The notes beneath the pieces were generated by a model. It worked only from the letters and a program-made list of their open reading frames with translations, did not search any database and was not told the origin of the DNA. Below are positions 35,391-47,988 of a stretch of 64,000 nt of DNA, piece by piece. This DNA comes from Porodaedalea pini (taxonomy: Eukaryota > Basidiomycota > Agaricomycetes > Hymenochaetales > Hymenochaetaceae). How positions within the stretch are numbered: the first letter of the stretch is position 1; each line of letters starts with the position of its first letter. A program made the translations under genes and the position numbers. The DNA lies in the NCBI GenBank assembly GCA_002794775.1, contig NBAY01000054.1, positions 124,001 to 188,000 on the forward strand, given 5' to 3'.

Positions 35391-36226
35391 GAAATTTCAA
35401 TCAAAAAATGGTACACACAACTGCAGCATCAGTTTGTCAGCAAGTCGACCCGGACATATGTTTCATCTAATAAGAAAACAGACCAATGCTTTCTTCGGCA
35501 TCCTCTTTCGGGGGGGGGGGGGGGTCGGGGCTGTGACTTATAGATTCATGGCGCCGCTTCTCCTCGTTGAGGTCGACAACGTACAAAGACTTACTGCCCT
35601 TTTCAGAAGTATTGTCACACATCAAATTCATGTGGTTTTGATGTGTCTTGCGGCATAACTGCCAAAAATCGAGTAAATGACAATTTACTGTGTCAATTCC
35701 TCACGATACATGTTCATTAAGCACTCAAAAAAATGTACTTGCTCATCCAAATCTGAATCTGTAAAAATATCCGAGGTTAGATGAATTGTTTTGTCAAAAT
35801 AAGTCAAACAATGTCGACCAGCCCTGTTTCAACACCTCACCCTCACTATATGCAAAAATCATACCCCTTTCCTCTCATCCCGTAATTTTTTTTTCTCACC
35901 TGTAAATTAGGTTCACATGTATGGCAATCCTGTGCATAAGTTTGGTGTCATTCTGTGCACTATTTGTGGTGTAATGGGGATGTTTCTGTTCTTTGGACAC
36001 CTGCTCTCACCCAGGTTTGGACAGTCCATTTCATACAGCTCTGCCAATTTGACAGGTAAAAATACAAAACTTCTTGCACTACATAGACAATCCTATCTAC
36101 TACAGTCTGGGTTATTTGGGGGCCCCTCCGCCTTGATTTGACACTGTAGTGGTAATTTATTTTCAACCTGCATGCTGTAGCACCATGTGCCACCTGCACA
36201 TCTGAAGTATAGAAGTTGGGAACAAT
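35391..36226. other. Spacer with G15 run and candidate transposon end
   Basis: Upstream of the OPT relic, including its lost N-terminus. G15 lies at 35510-35524. AAATGACAATTTA at 35675-35687 recurs inverted at 46093-46105 and may mark the ends of the mariner-like element. No gene recognised. Confidence 0.45.
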
Positions 36227-36569
36227 GTGTTGCTTCATAAGTACTACTCCATCTCAAGAAGAGATGGCCACAGATATCTCACCGGCATACCAGGTGAGCG
36301 TATCTGCGATGCAGGACCACTAGTAGATACACAAGTGTATGTTCATGCAAACAGACTCAAAGACGTCCTTTCAGATCCAGAACAGCAACAGCTGGCAGCC
36401 TCTTCTTGGTCAAGAGCAAGGCATAACCATTGTCACCCACAGTCTAGACAGAAGAGCAGATGGCTTTGCTGAAGAGAGGTTGGCATGCTACAATGGTCAG
36501 CGGTATATGCAGATTAGGGGTTGGCACGTGAACACATTCACCACAAAAACACCCTTCTCTCCCACCACG

Positions 36570-37420
36570 ATGACACATGGCAATGCCCTCTCAAACAATG
36601 TGCAATCCATTCTCTTCAAGCTGCACCAATCCAATGAGTTCACCATGGACCATCTTTCTGCATTGATGGACGTCAATCGTCAAACAATCTATCAGATCAT
36701 AAAAGACTGGGAGGCTACTGGGGGTGTCGAGAGAGATGGAAAGAGAACTGGCCAGCCAAGGCTGTTGGACTATCTGGATGTACAGGTGAGGTGTAGTGTG
36801 CCAGTACTGACAGACATTGATCATCAGGATTCCATTTGCCACCAGTATCTCCTCAGTTCAGTTGATCAACGCAGGGACCTATTCCTTGATGAGCTGAGGC
36901 AGAAGCTCGGCACATCTTCTGGTAAATACATTTCAGACTCTATGATATGGAGGACACTGGAACAGGCTGGATTCACTATGAAAAGGGTATTGTCTTTTGT
37001 TTTCAACTAGTCAAGCCCAAATCCAACCTGGTCAAAGATTTCAAAGAAGGCACACGAATGTAGCAAGACTGTACGAATACAATATCATCTCAAAATCAGT
37101 GAGAAATACAAAGCTGAACAGCTTGTGTTCATTGATGAAAGTGCTTGCAAACATCGCACTTTCTTGAGAAAAAAGGCATGGGCTTTACACAGGCATCAAG
37201 CCAGCCACAAACAGTTTTTCACCAGGGGAAAGAGGTATGCATAGTCCCGTCATACCTCAGGGTGTCATATGTCAAACTTCCTCCAGGTATTCAATCCTTC
37301 CAGCAATCTCTCTTGACGGAATGCTCAACTGCATCATCTTGGAAGGCTCATTCAATACAGAATCCTTTACTGCTTTCATTGCACATCTCCTCAATCATAT
37401 GGAACCTTTTCCAGGACCGA
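36570..37420 (+). pseudogene. Tc1/mariner-like transposase, N-terminal part
   Basis: ATG 36570 begins a helix-turn-helix region (LSALMDVNRQTIYQIIKDWEA, about 36655-36717), then a GQPRLL block. A short GT-AG intron about 36786-36827 precedes YISDSMIWRTLEQAGFTMKR (about 36925-36985), the usual second DNA-binding half. The catalytic region starts with LVFIDESACKHRTF (37120-37161; first Asp) after frameshifts. HLLNHMEPFPGP then runs into the LTR-B insertion at 37421. The DDE transposase would cut and paste its own element at TA sites. Frameshifts and insertions make it inactive. Confidence 0.8.
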
Positions 37421-39353
37421 TGTAGATCCTGACTTAGGGGTGTCTGGGATCAACGGTCCTTTTGGGGACGTGATCGCGTTGCTCTGGGAGGTTAGGGGTA
37501 GACTGCAGTGAGATCACTCGACGTACTGGTACGCGTCGGTACGCTTCGGTACATGCCGGTACGTGTCGATATCAAGAACAAAGGTCGGGAACTCCTGTCG
37601 CGTCTGTGGTTTGACCGGTACGGAGTTGGTACACGCGGGTAATCAACACCGGTATGATGTGATCACGACGAGTGACGAGGTTCAAGTTATGAAGTATGAG
37701 ATGAGAGACGGTTTCAAGAGACGAGATGCTAAGACGAAGACGGAACGACTACAAGATTACGAGAACTAAGATGGATTGCACTCAAGTTACCCTATCTGAG
37801 GGAGACTCTGCGGTAGAACTGACTTGTCCTCTACCTACAACATGGGGTGCATATTTATACTAAGTCCAAAGATCTATCTACAGTTAATAATTTCCATACG
37901 GGCATACTGTGCATATCAGTCGAAACATAGAGAAGTCAAAAGGAAAAGTCATAGGTCATAGAGGTGCGCATAGAGTGCATAGAAATCAGAAGAACATAGG
38001 AAAAACATAAATCATAATGAGGAAAAACGTCCGCTGAAAGGTTACGGTATGGTCTACTGACAGACTCGGACCTGGTTGAGTTCGGCCACTGGGGGTTCAC
38101 TCTAATGTGTCTGATGGAGGGGATAGTGTCAGGAAGTGTAGGGAAGTGTAGGGGAATACTCGGGGCTAGGTGTCGACTCGAGGACGCGAGTACAAAGGAC
38201 GACCGGCAAAACGTGCCTAAATGTGGTCGGAGAACAAAGAGCAACTACGATCTTGACAACCCGGGCTCGGAAACTCGCCAGTGAAGACAGGAATCGATAC
38301 TATTCGTCGAGACGATTCTGAATCTGAAAAGACCTCGAGACGCGATGCAGAATTGACGGAGATATAGCAGTTGCACTGGTTGCGGCTGGCGGAATGCACG
38401 GAACTCCCGGAACCAAAAGCTATTTTCGTAGCTCTATGACGCGGGCTCGGAATCGTGCAGGACAAGACAGTATTCGAAAGCGATTTTAGAGGAGATTACG
38501 AATCTGAAGAGAGCTCGAGAATCGGTTAAGAACTGAGGGCGATATAGCGAAAGCAAGATTTGGCCGAAAACGGGACTCGAGACGGAACGGACAGAATGGA
38601 CAGAACGACACTGAACGGCGATGGAGACGAGAACTAAAGACTGGGACTGACTCGGGGGAACTAAACTTGTATTTTTGAGACATTTACATGAGTGTTTAAA
38701 TAACCAACAGAGGGTTGAGCCTCTGAGCGGCGTACAAAGGACACAAAGACAGACCGGAGGCTCTAGCCAAACAACACCAAATAGCCGGAACTCGGAGCCG
38801 TAACTCGAGAACATGAGTAATTAAGCTTCGGGAGGCTCGGAACAATACCAGATGTGACCCAAAACGGACTTCGGTGGCTCACCGGTGCAGAACCAAGCTG
38901 TATGCGTCGAGTTAATACTGCCAAACACTGAAACTGTCCTGAAATGCGTCGGGGATACTTGTAAGACTGTCCTGAGTCGAGTCGAACCTAATAGAGCCGA
39001 TTCCGAGGCCAGCGGCATCGGGATCTCCACACCGCTTCACGTCCGATCCCACCGGTGCTCCACCGGAACTCAGATCGTCCAATTGGTACATGGCTCCCGT
39101 CGTCGGACAGCAGTCCGGTACGCGTCTTGGCTGTATGCTCCATGTGACCGCGTCCCTAATCGTCGAGATAAGATCTCCGGTACGTTCCAGTATGCTTTTG
39201 GAGGTGTCGGAACGTGCTGATGACGCGATCGCGAGGTTCTGATTCGAGACCAGACCGATCGGGTTGAGTCGTACTGATCAGTACGCGTTGGAACCAGTTC
39301 TTGAATGCTTCTGGAGTGATCGGCAGTGATGGGACAATCGGCACAGCTCTACA
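37421..39353 (+). repeat. Solo LTR-B (with nested LTR-C) in the transposase gene
   Basis: TGTAG...CTACA ends flanked by the 4-bp duplication CCGA (37417-37420, 39354-39357). Excluding the nested LTR-C and its duplication it is 932 bp, matching the copy at 57717-58649. Removing it joins the transposase frame as Pro-Gly-Pro-Asn-Ser-Val-Ile-Val-Met-Asp-Asn. A 10-bp periodic array of (T/C)CGGTACG motifs lies at 37524-37570. Confidence 0.93.
38035..39031 (+). repeat. Solo LTR-C nested in LTR-B
   Basis: 997 bp, TGAAAGG...TCCACA, flanked by CCGC (38031-38034, 39032-39035). About 95% identical by eye to 13730-14718. Confidence 0.92.
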
Positions 39354-39432
39354 CCGAACTCAGTCATTGTCATGGACAATTGTGCTATCCACAAGTCAAA
39401 TAAAATTCACAAGTTAATCAAATCCAGGTGCA
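39354..39432 (+). pseudogene. Tc1/mariner-like transposase, middle part
   Basis: Reads NSVIVMDNCAIHKSNKI, the second catalytic Asp box, then is cut by element D1 at 39433. Confidence 0.85.
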
Positions 39433-39858
39433 TGTTAGGTGGGAGTCCAGGAGACGACTCGGACTGGGCAAGCCTCAGCTGACTGTCATCTGGGACATGC
39501 TATACTCGAGCAGGAACTCAGGACATGCTATACTCAGGCTAGGTTGTCATGGAGGTAAGAGGATTAATACAAGACTAAACTAATATAAGGGGGACGAGTC
39601 TCACCTAGGTCGTCGTGGAGGTAAGAGGAAAAGCAGAACAAGGAGTTCATGCGATTCCTTTGACCTTATATAGTGACAACCATGAGACTATATTACCTAA
39701 CATTGCATAACGAAACAGAATGGAACGAATGAAGGTCGCATGAAGGGAGTGTGGGAAATGATTGGAAAAGATGATTAAATATAATGAAAAGGAGCAATTA
39801 AAAATAAAGGACATGGTAAAAGAGAATTAAAAGAAAGGGACAAGTTCAAGTCCTGACA
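39433..39858 (-). repeat. LTR-D of D1, 3' copy
   Basis: 426 bp. It carries the 66-bp GT...AG-bounded segment (39539-39604) that the 5' copy lacks. C13 at 39862-39874 (G13 on the coding strand) forms the polypurine tract next to it. Confidence 0.92.
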
Positions 39859-39945
39859 TTACCCCCCCCCCCCCTCTTCAAGGTTGGGTGTCCCGACCAA
39901 CCAGGATTGCAGTTGTCTGGCTCGGTGTCAACAAAAAGCGGGTGG

Positions 39946-42900
39946 AGTCATGAGTGAGGGATGTTGAGTTTATGAGGGGCACTGGGATGTTTCCAATAGA
40001 ATTCAGCGATTGCCTCCTTTGCATTCTTGCCGAAGTCTGTCTCGGGCTGCCAGGTCGGTTCATTGTACCCGACCCACTTGATGAGGTACTGTAGCTTTCC
40101 TCGGTGTAGGCGTGAGTCAATGACTTCCTCGACCTCATATTCCTCCTCATTGTCGACTATGTCTGGTGGCGGTGGCGGCAGCTGTTTCTGGCTTTTGAAG
40201 GACGGGTTGACAGCAGGTTTGAGCAGAGCCTCGTTGAAGATGGGGTGGACCTTTTTCCATCGCTTTGGGAGTTTAAGCTTGTACGTGCTCGCTCTGACCT
40301 TGTTGATGATGTCGAAGGGACCATACCATTTGTCAGCAAGTTTCTTCGTAGGTGAGTCAGTGCTGATGTTGCGCCCATCGAGGAAGACCTTGTCACCAGC
40401 CTTGTACTCTACTGATGCTCCTGCAGTCCGGTCATGGTAGCATTTCATGTCTTCAGCCGCCTTGACCAGATTGTCTTTTGCCACACAATGAGTTTCCTTG
40501 ATGTGCTTCGTGAATTCTTCTGCCAACATGTTGGCAGAGGAAGTTCGTATGGTGTCAAAGCTTATAGGGTGACATCTGGTGTTCGCGTAGAAGGGTGACA
40601 TCTTCGTTGCCGAGTGTTTGCAGTTGTTGTAAGCGAACTCTGTGAGGGGGAGCCAGTCCTTCCAGTCCAATTGTCGATGGTTAACGAAGAGCCAGAGATA
40701 CTGTTCAAGCTCTTGGTTGACGAGTTCCATCTGACCGTCTGTTTGTGGGTGGTATGCCGTCGATGGGTTACCTTCGATGTGCAGGAGTTTGTACAGCTCC
40801 TTCATCATCGATGCATCGAACTGCATGCCACGGTCATGGATGATCTTGTTTGGCAAACTGTGGAGGCAGAAGACGTGGTCTCAGTACAACTGCGCCATGC
40901 CCTCAGTTGAGAGTTTCATCATCATCAGGATCGCGTGGATCTGTTTGGAGAATCTATTGACAAAGACACAGATCGCATTGTGTCCCTTCGAGTCTGGGAG
41001 CTCTCTGATGAGGTCGACTGTGATGATTTCCCAGGGGCCTTCCAGGACCGCATTCAGGTGGAGAGGCCTAGATCTCGAGGTTCTTAAGGCCTTCGTTTGT
41101 TGACAATGATTGCATCCCTGGACATACACTCGAACGTTGGAGAACATCGACACCCACCAGAAGTCTCGACGTACCAGTTCGACTGTCTTCAATGATCCGG
41201 GATGTCCTGCCAGGGTCGAGTCATGGCATTCCCGCAATACTGCTTCTCTCATTGTCGATGGCACGTACACCTTGCCCTTCATTCTCCACAGTCCGTCGAC
41301 CTCCTTCATCCCCATCTGCCTCTCTGACTTGTCCTGCTCCTTTTGCGCTTCACCCACTCTGTCCACCACCTCGTCACGTGACGTCCTCACCACTCCTTGG
41401 TTCAACCACTTTTCCTTGATGAAAACAACATCGTCGTTATCACCCTTGCCTTCGTCATATCCCATTTTGCACAACAGCAGGTCAGCCTTGCCCATGGTCT
41501 TTCCCAGCTTGTGCTCAAGGCAAAAGTCGAATTCTTCGAGCTCCGTTCGCCATCGAGCTTGGTGGTAGCTGAGTTTTTGCGCTGACCTGAAGTACGTCAG
41601 GTTAGCATGATCCGACCAAACCTCGATCTTGTGCTTGGCCCCCAGCAGATACTGTCGCCACTCCTTCATCGCCAATATGATCGCGAGCATCTCCTTGTCA
41701 TAGATCTCGTAGTTTCATTCAGCGGGTAGGAGCACTTCTGACCGGTAGGCAATCACCCTCCACTTTCCTTCCTGCTTTTGCAACAACACGCCTCCAAGCG
41801 CGTAGTTCGACGAGTCTGCCTCAATGCAGAAAGGGCCCTTGTTGTTCACGATTGCCAGGATGGGAGGTGAGCTCAACTGGCGCTTCAGCTCCTCGAATGC
41901 TGCCTGCTGCTCTTCCTCCCACTTCCAGCCCGATTTTCCTGTGAGCGACATCAATGGTTGGACCACCTTGCTGTAGTCCTTGATAAACCATCAGAGCCAG
42001 TTACCCATGCTGAGGAACTTCTGGAGTTCCTTGAGGTTTTGCAGTATGGGCCAGCTAGTGATCGCCTCTGTCTTTGCCGGGTCAGCCTTGAGTTTGCCTT
42101 CACTGATGATGTGGCCGAGGTATTTTACTACCTTGACATCGAACTCACACTTTTCTGGTTTCAGGTACAGGCCATTCTCTTGTAGGATTTGGAGTACACA
42201 TCTCGTTGTGTTGATGTGTTCCTCGATCTCTTCTGAAAGGATCAGGATGTTGTCAAGGTAGACAATGATTAGATTTGCATAAATCAGGTCCTTAAAGATG
42301 TGATTGACGAAAGCCTGGAACATTGCAGGTGCATTACAGAGACCAAAAAACATGATTGTTGGCTCGAAGAGACCCATATTCGTGCGGAAAGCTGCCTTCC
42401 ACTTGTCACCTTTGTGGATCTGGATGTTGTAGTATCCCCACCAAAGGTCAAGTTTTGTGATGAACTTTGCCTTCTTGACCTTGTTGACGAGCTCGTCGAT
42501 GAGGGGGAGGGGATACTTGTTCTTAACTGTGCCATCGTTGAGCTTATGGTAATCCTGGATCAGGCGTAGGGACTTGTCGGCCTTCTTGATGAAAAAGAAA
42601 GGCAATGCCATTGGTGAAATCGACTTTTGTATGTGGCCTGACTTCAGGTTCTCCTTGAGGAAATCCTTCAGCAACTCTTGTTCCGTCAGTGTCAACAGAT
42701 AGATCTTACAGTTGCTAGGTTTGAAGTCAGATTTCAGATCGATGACATGGTCCCATGGGCGGTGTTCCAGCAGTTTCTCAAATCCCTTCTCTGAGAAGAT
42801 GTCTGCATAGTCATTGAGATATGCGGGCCAGGATGCCTTGTCCATTCACACCTCTTGCACCCTCCTCATCTCCACCGCCTCCCTCTCCTTCAGTGTGCAT

Positions 42901-43462
42901 TTGGTCAGACAGCGGGTGAACTCAATCAAACCCGACTTCCAATCGACTTCTGGGTTGTGTCGACACAACCAGTCGTAGCCAAGGAAGATGTTCAACGACA
43001 TGAGCAATGTCACCACTAGTACTATCCTTTCCTTGTGGTTTCTGATGATCAGTTCAATGTTGACATATCTCTCGATCAAGCCGGCTTCGTTATGAGTGCC
43101 GTTGGCGTTGAGTACTGCAAGGGGATGAATGTAACGTTTCGTCTCCAACCTGTACCTCTCCACGAAGCCTATGTCGATACATGACCCTGTGCACCCTGAA
43201 TCCATGAGCGCATGCGCATCCACCTCCTTTGTCTCATCTGCAACTCCATGATTGACGGTTAGGAGAAGGTCCAGCTGGCGTCCGCCAGTTCCTCTCATGA
43301 ATAGCTTCTCGTTCTCGTCATGTTCCTTTGCATCGGTGGGGGCTTCATTATCAGGTAAGTCATTGACGTCATTTGCATCTAAGTAATGTACAGATGGTTG
43401 ACTATATTTTAACAGATCCAGATTCGAAGTCCCTTGTTCTTCTTGGTCAGTCGCCCTGATGG
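39946..43462 (-). pseudogene. D1 Pol: protease, RT, RNase H, integrase, chromodomain
   Basis: A single frame, -1 to gag. Protease DSGCTGSCID is at about 43206-43177. RT is 42845-42000 with KLDLWWGYYNIQIH and a catalytic box reading YLDN instead of YLDD (about 42262). RNase H is about 41966-41500, integrase 41400-40250 (HDSTLAGHPG ... CNHCQQTKA finger, HDRGMQFDA core), chromodomain EEEYEVEEVIDSRLHRGKLQ near 40150-40080, end 39948. Stops at 42846, 41988, 41714 and 40878 are all TGA at conserved Arg positions. The YLDN change (GAC to AAC, preceded by C) is also a CpG transition and would abolish polymerase activity. Confidence 0.92.
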
Positions 43463-44878
43463 CTACGCCTGACCACTTGCAAAATCCTGCGAGTCAACGA
43501 CCTCCTCGTCATTGCCTTCCTCCTCCATGTAATCCTCCACAGTCGTCCTCCGAGTGTCTACGACTTCCTCGAAGGCCGACTCCTTCATCGCGCCTAGCTT
43601 GTCTGTGAGGAGGCAACGTTCGCCTGGCACCATCATCTGCAGCATGCACTGCACAATCGTCTTTCCTTGCGGGCACTTGTCCTTAAAGTGCCCGAGCTGG
43701 CCACAGATCCAGCACACTCGTCAATGCTGTGCCTTGTTCATTGAGACGTCCATCGGCTGCCCAGTGCCTCCGAATGTGACACCTGTCGCATCGCGTTTGT
43801 TGACATGTGGAGCAGCAAATGGATGGTGAGGAGGAGGCTCCTGTTGCTGTTGCTGGCAAGGAGGGGGCAGAAATGCACAACCTCACTGTATGGTGTGGAT
43901 TTGTTGTTCCCCACAGTCAATCTTGATGGCCTTTTTCTTCCACACGTCATATGTTGTCGGGACAGGTGTTGACCTCAGCACTCCACAGACCACCTCGATG
44001 TTCATCGCACACTTCAGGCGGTCACAGATTATGCTCTGGTCCGTCAGTCCTGCCGTGGTGATGACGGTGTTGAGCTTTTGGAAGAACTCGTCGGCAGTGA
44101 GGTCCTTCTGGACTTTTGTTTGGAACTCTGCCAGCGCCTTCTCCTTTCGGTTCAGATCATCAAACAAAGCATCGAGTCATTCCTGGAAACGTTCCCAACT
44201 GTCAGTGAAGGTGACGATGCCAGCTGTTGTTGACTCTTCCACGTAGTTTTGTGCCCACATTGCTGTGTTGCCCCCTTTGAGGTAGGAGAGAGCGATGTAT
44301 ATCTTGCTCTCGGATGTGGGATACCAGCTCAGATTTGCAGAGACAAAAAAGAAGGACCTTGCATCTGAAGTCCAGGTAATTGTTGCCACCAGCAAATTTG
44401 CATGGTCGGGCAACGTCAATGTTCGGTGTGGTGGCAGCCCCTTGGCCAATTGGGGTTCTGGCGGCCTGATGGGTGAAAGTGTTCGTGACAATCGCTGCAA
44501 TCTGCGCAAGTTGTTGATCGCTGAACATTGATGACATGGTTGCAACAGGCATCGGCATTTGGGGTTCAGGAGGGGTCGGTGGTGAGGGATCTCGTTGCGT
44601 TTCTTGGAATGGTCCTGGGATAGGCAAAAGGACAGTTGACGTCGAGAGCAATGGTGAGATTGGGGTCATAGTATCCACTGATGCAGGCGACCACTTTAGT
44701 CTTCTTCCACCTTCAAGCGTTGAGTACCACAGTCCCTTTTCGGCACACCACCAGATGATATACTTGATGCCTGTTTGGGTGACGGTGAACCAGGAACGAC
44801 GTTCCTCGTTATACCAGGAGTGAGGCGGGAGAGCACGACGTTGTTCTTCGTCGAGATCTATGTTGACCAAGGGGGAGG
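43463..44878 (-). pseudogene. D1 Gag
   Basis: Frame open from about 44878 without an early ATG (conserved block VNIDLDEEQRRALPP); the first good ATG gives MSSMFSDQQLAQIAAIV near 44534. Capsid block KIYIALSYLKGGNTAMWAQNY about 44310-44250, zinc knuckle CWICGQLGHFKDKC (43714-43673), acidic tail to TAG 43463. A one-base shift near 44370 and TGA codons near 44175 and 43887 break it. TTTT (43481-43484) lies 15 nt before the stop. Confidence 0.88.
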
Positions 44879-45175
44879 GACAGGGATTGGGTGTGTGTTC
44901 GATCTGGGGTTATGCCAATGGTGAGATGGTTCGTCAGTGAGGTTGACAATGATACGGAAGCTGGCTATGGAGACAACAATTGACAACGATGTCGATGACT
45001 GTACGTGCTGTGTTGCCCACGTCCAAGTCAGATGTGATCTCCACCAAAGGCTAACATGGAGAGCCAGGGTGGGAGAGGGTTTCCCGATCAGGGCGTCAAC
45101 TCCTCCAAGGTCGAGTTGGCGTCCAAATGTGGTAAGTGTCAGGAAAAGTCGGTTGAGGGGCTTTATGTAATACAT
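44858..45175 (-). CDS. D1 ORF0: conserved membrane-peptide-like ORF before gag
   Basis: 105 codons from ATG 45175 (MYYIKPLNRLFLTL...), with a Trp-rich hydrophobic segment (LHVSLWWRSHLTWTW), a second hydrophobic stretch, and a conserved end HNPRSNTHPIPVPPP. It is conserved at protein level in D2, D3 and D4, which argues for translation. Its end overlaps the start of the gag-frame homology, which lies in the -1 frame in all four copies. An insertion of about 23 residues is unique to D1. No known family. It could be an independent small membrane protein or the N-terminus of a Gag fusion. Confidence 0.5.
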   Translation of the reverse strand: MYYIKPLNRLFLTLTTFGRQLDLGGVDALIGKPSPTLALHVSLWWRSHLTWTWATQHVQSSTSLSIVVSIASFRIIVNLTDEPSHHWHNPRSNTHPIPVPPPWST

Positions 45176-45316
45176 GAACGTCCAAGATGTCCAGGCAGGG
45201 TTGAGGGTTGTCGTTTGGGGGTTTTACACATTAAGTCCATCGAGGGGAGCGCTCCTCTAGACCGAGTGAAGGCAAGTCAACAGCAACAACGTACACTGGA
45301 GATGAGCCTGGGTGGG

Positions 45317-45494
45317 GTTCTGCTTTTATGTTAGGTGGGAGTCTGGGAGATGACTCAGACTGGGCAAGCCTTGGCTGACTCAGACTGGGCAAGCCTTGGC
45401 TGACTGTCGTCTGGGATGTGCTATACTCGAGCAGGAACTCGGAACACGCTATACTCAGGCTAGGTCGTCGTGGAGGTAAGAGGAAAAGCAGAAC
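45317..45494 (-). promoter_or_regulatory. D1 self-complementary primer site and transcript start
   Basis: On the coding strand, AAAAGCAGAAC (45327-45317) starts one base after the 5' LTR. Its exact reverse complement GTTCTGCTTTT (45494-45484) lies inside the LTR, 33-34 nt after TATATAA. The 11-nt perfect match is the length known for Tf1. Confidence 0.75.
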
Positions 45495-45713
45495 AAGGAG
45501 TTCATGCAATTCCTTTGACCTTATATAGTGACAACCGTGAGACTATATTACCTAACATTGCATAACGAAACAGAATGGAACGAATGAAGGTCACGTGAAG
45601 GGAGTGTGGGAAATGATTGGAAAAGATGATTAAATATAATGAAAAGGAGCGATTAAAAATAAAGGACATGGTAAAAGAGAATTAAAAGAAAGGGACAAGT
45701 TCAAGTCCTGACA
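45329..45713 (-). repeat. LTR-D of D1, 5' copy
   Basis: 385 bp. It lacks the 66-bp segment present in the 3' LTR and has a 24-bp tandem duplication (GACTCAGACTGGGCAAGCCT...) the other lacks. Confidence 0.92.
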
Positions 45714-45718
45714 GTGCA

Positions 45719-46134
45719 GTGCTTTTTCCTCCTGTGCATTGCTCCAGCACTGATGCATTCTGTAATCACGTGTCTAGCAGCATGAAGCTTGAATTCCTTC
45801 CTGCATACTCTCCAGATTTCAATCCAATTGAATTGGCCTTCTCGCTACTCAAAACTCGACTTCAATGACTTGCCCTGCCAGAAGAAGGAGGAGATGTTGT
45901 GGTGTATGCATGGCCTTACAGAGAGATTATGTTGATTAGTGCAAATGACTGTTGAGCCTTCTACCAACACTGTGGGTATGTCTGCTGGCCCTGGTGCATA
46001 GCTACCCTCAATTCTCAAGTGAAATCCTCTGACAACATGCTCAGATGAATTGGCTAGGACTGCTAGGGATACATAGATTTATAAATAAGCTCTAAATTGT
46101 CATTTGTTCACTTTTTGATCACTGTTACAAGTGG
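45719..46134 (+). pseudogene. Tc1/mariner-like transposase, C-terminal part and 3' end
   Basis: Resumes after D1 with a frame giving MKLEFLPAYSPDFNPIELAF (about 45780-45840), the third acidic box region of the DDE triad, and later AFYQHCGYV near 45955. A TGA stands at an Arg/Trp position (45955). The candidate terminal repeat TAAATTGTCATTT is at 46093-46105. LTR-B starts at 46135. Confidence 0.82.
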
Positions 46135-46563
46135 TGTAGAGCCATGCCAATCATCCCATCACTGCTGATCAGTCCAGAAGTGTTCAAGAACTGATTCCGA
46201 TGTGTACCAATCAGTCCAGTTTTGAATCAGAACCTTGCAATTGCATCAGCCACACATTACAAGATCTCCAAAAGCAATTCAGAATGTACCAGAGATCTTA
46301 TCTGGATGATCAAGAACGCAGTCACATGGAGCATACAGCCAAGACACATACCGGACTGCAGTCCAACAATGGGAGCCACGTACCAATTGGACAATCTGAG
46401 TTCTGGTGGAGCACTGGTATGGTCAGATGCTATGCAGACATTTTTCCTCCTTATGATTTATGTTTTTCCTATGTCCTTCTGATTTCTATGCTCTCTATGT
46501 GCGCCTCTATGACCTATGACTTTTCCTTTTGACTTCTCTATGTTTCAACTGATATGCACATTA

Positions 46564-47988
46564 TGTTACATGAAATTGCTACTTTAGGAAGGATTGACAT
46601 GGGATCTACAGGATCAGCATATAACCTGTTCTGGGAGTTCACCCATCAGCCAGAAATAGGCCAGGGATTCACCCAGCAGCCAGGAACAGGCCAGGAAGAG
46701 CTGATACCAATGTATGACAAAGCCAGGAAGCACACGCAAGAAGCATACTGAAATGCATGGCCATGCCAAAGTGACAAGACACATATACCGGAGTCAATAG
46801 AGCTATGCAACTTCTGTTGGGAGCTATATCACTATTCATGGGCAGCACATGAACGAATCTTCTTATGAGTGCTAGAGGCAGTATCAGTACAGAACACCCT
46901 ACTGATCGCTTCACAGCACAGGCCGCTCAGTGACCAACAGCAAGAACCAGTCATGCAGGGAAGGATGAGTACTGCATACATGCACAAACTCAAATGGTGG
47001 CTTGCAGATGAGCAAATGTATGCAGCGCTAACAGGGCTTACAATCTGGATCACCCAAATGGAACATCACAGACAGTGTGGACAATAGGCAATACTCTTCG
47101 ACTGGCCAATCACCACTTAACAAACAGAACAAGAGGCACATCATGAACTCTGGGAACTCAGGGATGAAACAGTGGATGACCTTATCACCACATGGCGAAG
47201 AGGCTTTGATGGATATCTAACAGTGGATCATCGTGCCACAAACACCTACTACAGGGTACAGCTCAAAGTGGTAATTGGATTAGACGTCACGCCACATGAA
47301 GTCGGCCTGATGGCAGGATACACCAGAGTCTACAAAGAACACCTAACAGCAGCAACCAGACTAGTTGATGATCAAAGCAACAAAGGGAACCCTCCACTGG
47401 TCCCTCCACCAGAAGGAAGCCAGACAGGCACCACAGAAACTACCGATCAACCAATGGATGCCTCATCCATGGAAAGAGGATAAATAGGACCTGCAGCACC
47501 AATGACATCATCATGATGTAACACTCCACACCACTGCTACAGAGTGTGGGAACTTTTGGACAGATGATGTGAGTGGCTATTTATAGTACACAACAATGTC
47601 ATAGTGGAGCAAGTGGAGCAGAAGGTTCTAGGAATGACTGCAGATTGCGGGAGAAGTGGAGAAGCCATTCCCCAACTAGTTAGAATTAGGTTAGCTGGGG
47701 AGTTAAGGTTTGCAGAACCTAAACTCTATATAAGGCAAGCAGGAGCGCCCTTGTCTCCTCAGCAAAATTCTTCTGCCCTTGACATGCCTTCAATACTAGT
47801 TCAGCTTGAGCCCACAGCTCGCTGCTATCATTGTTATTCTCCTGTTAAAGACCAAGCACTCAATAAGCCAATCATTCTCTCCAATCAATTAGCTCTAGAG
47901 CACTTATCTTCGAGTCTTCAAGAAGGGTGTCTACTAGTTCTAGTATGTCAGGACAGTTTAGTCACCTGTTCCAGCACTGGTCCTAACA
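46564..47988 (+). mobile_element. Element F: gag-only retroelement relic
   Basis: 1425 bp inserted in LTR-B with ATTA on both sides (46560-46563, 47989-47992). A broken frame from about 46610 to 47483 has Gag-like features: helical, rich in Trp and Gln, with a block about 47140-47340 (ELRDETVDDLITTWRRGF). It ends 34 bp before a likely 3' LTR. There is no protease, RT or integrase, and the 5' LTR is reduced to a few bases or lost. It may be a non-autonomous element mobilised by others. Confidence 0.55.
47517..47988 (+). repeat. Likely 3' LTR of element F
   Basis: 472 bp, TGTAACACTCC...CCTAACA, with TATATAA near 47729. No second copy in the window. Confidence 0.55.

Larger units (their letters stand above)
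39433..45713 (-). mobile_element. Element D1: full-length Ty3/gypsy chromovirus, minus strand
   Basis: LTRs at 39433-39858 and 45329-45713, flanked by GTGCA (39428-39432, 45714-45718), inserted in the transposase gene. Internal order on the minus strand: primer site, ORF0, gag, pol with chromodomain, polypurine tract. Four stops in pol are all TGA replacing CGA, so the element is otherwise complete. It is one of four family-D copies in the window. Confidence 0.93.

Noticed and set aside
42256..42270. YLDN in D1 as a naturally altered RT active site
   Set aside because: The single GAC to AAC change is at a CpG, and D2 has YLDD, so it is decay rather than a functional variant.
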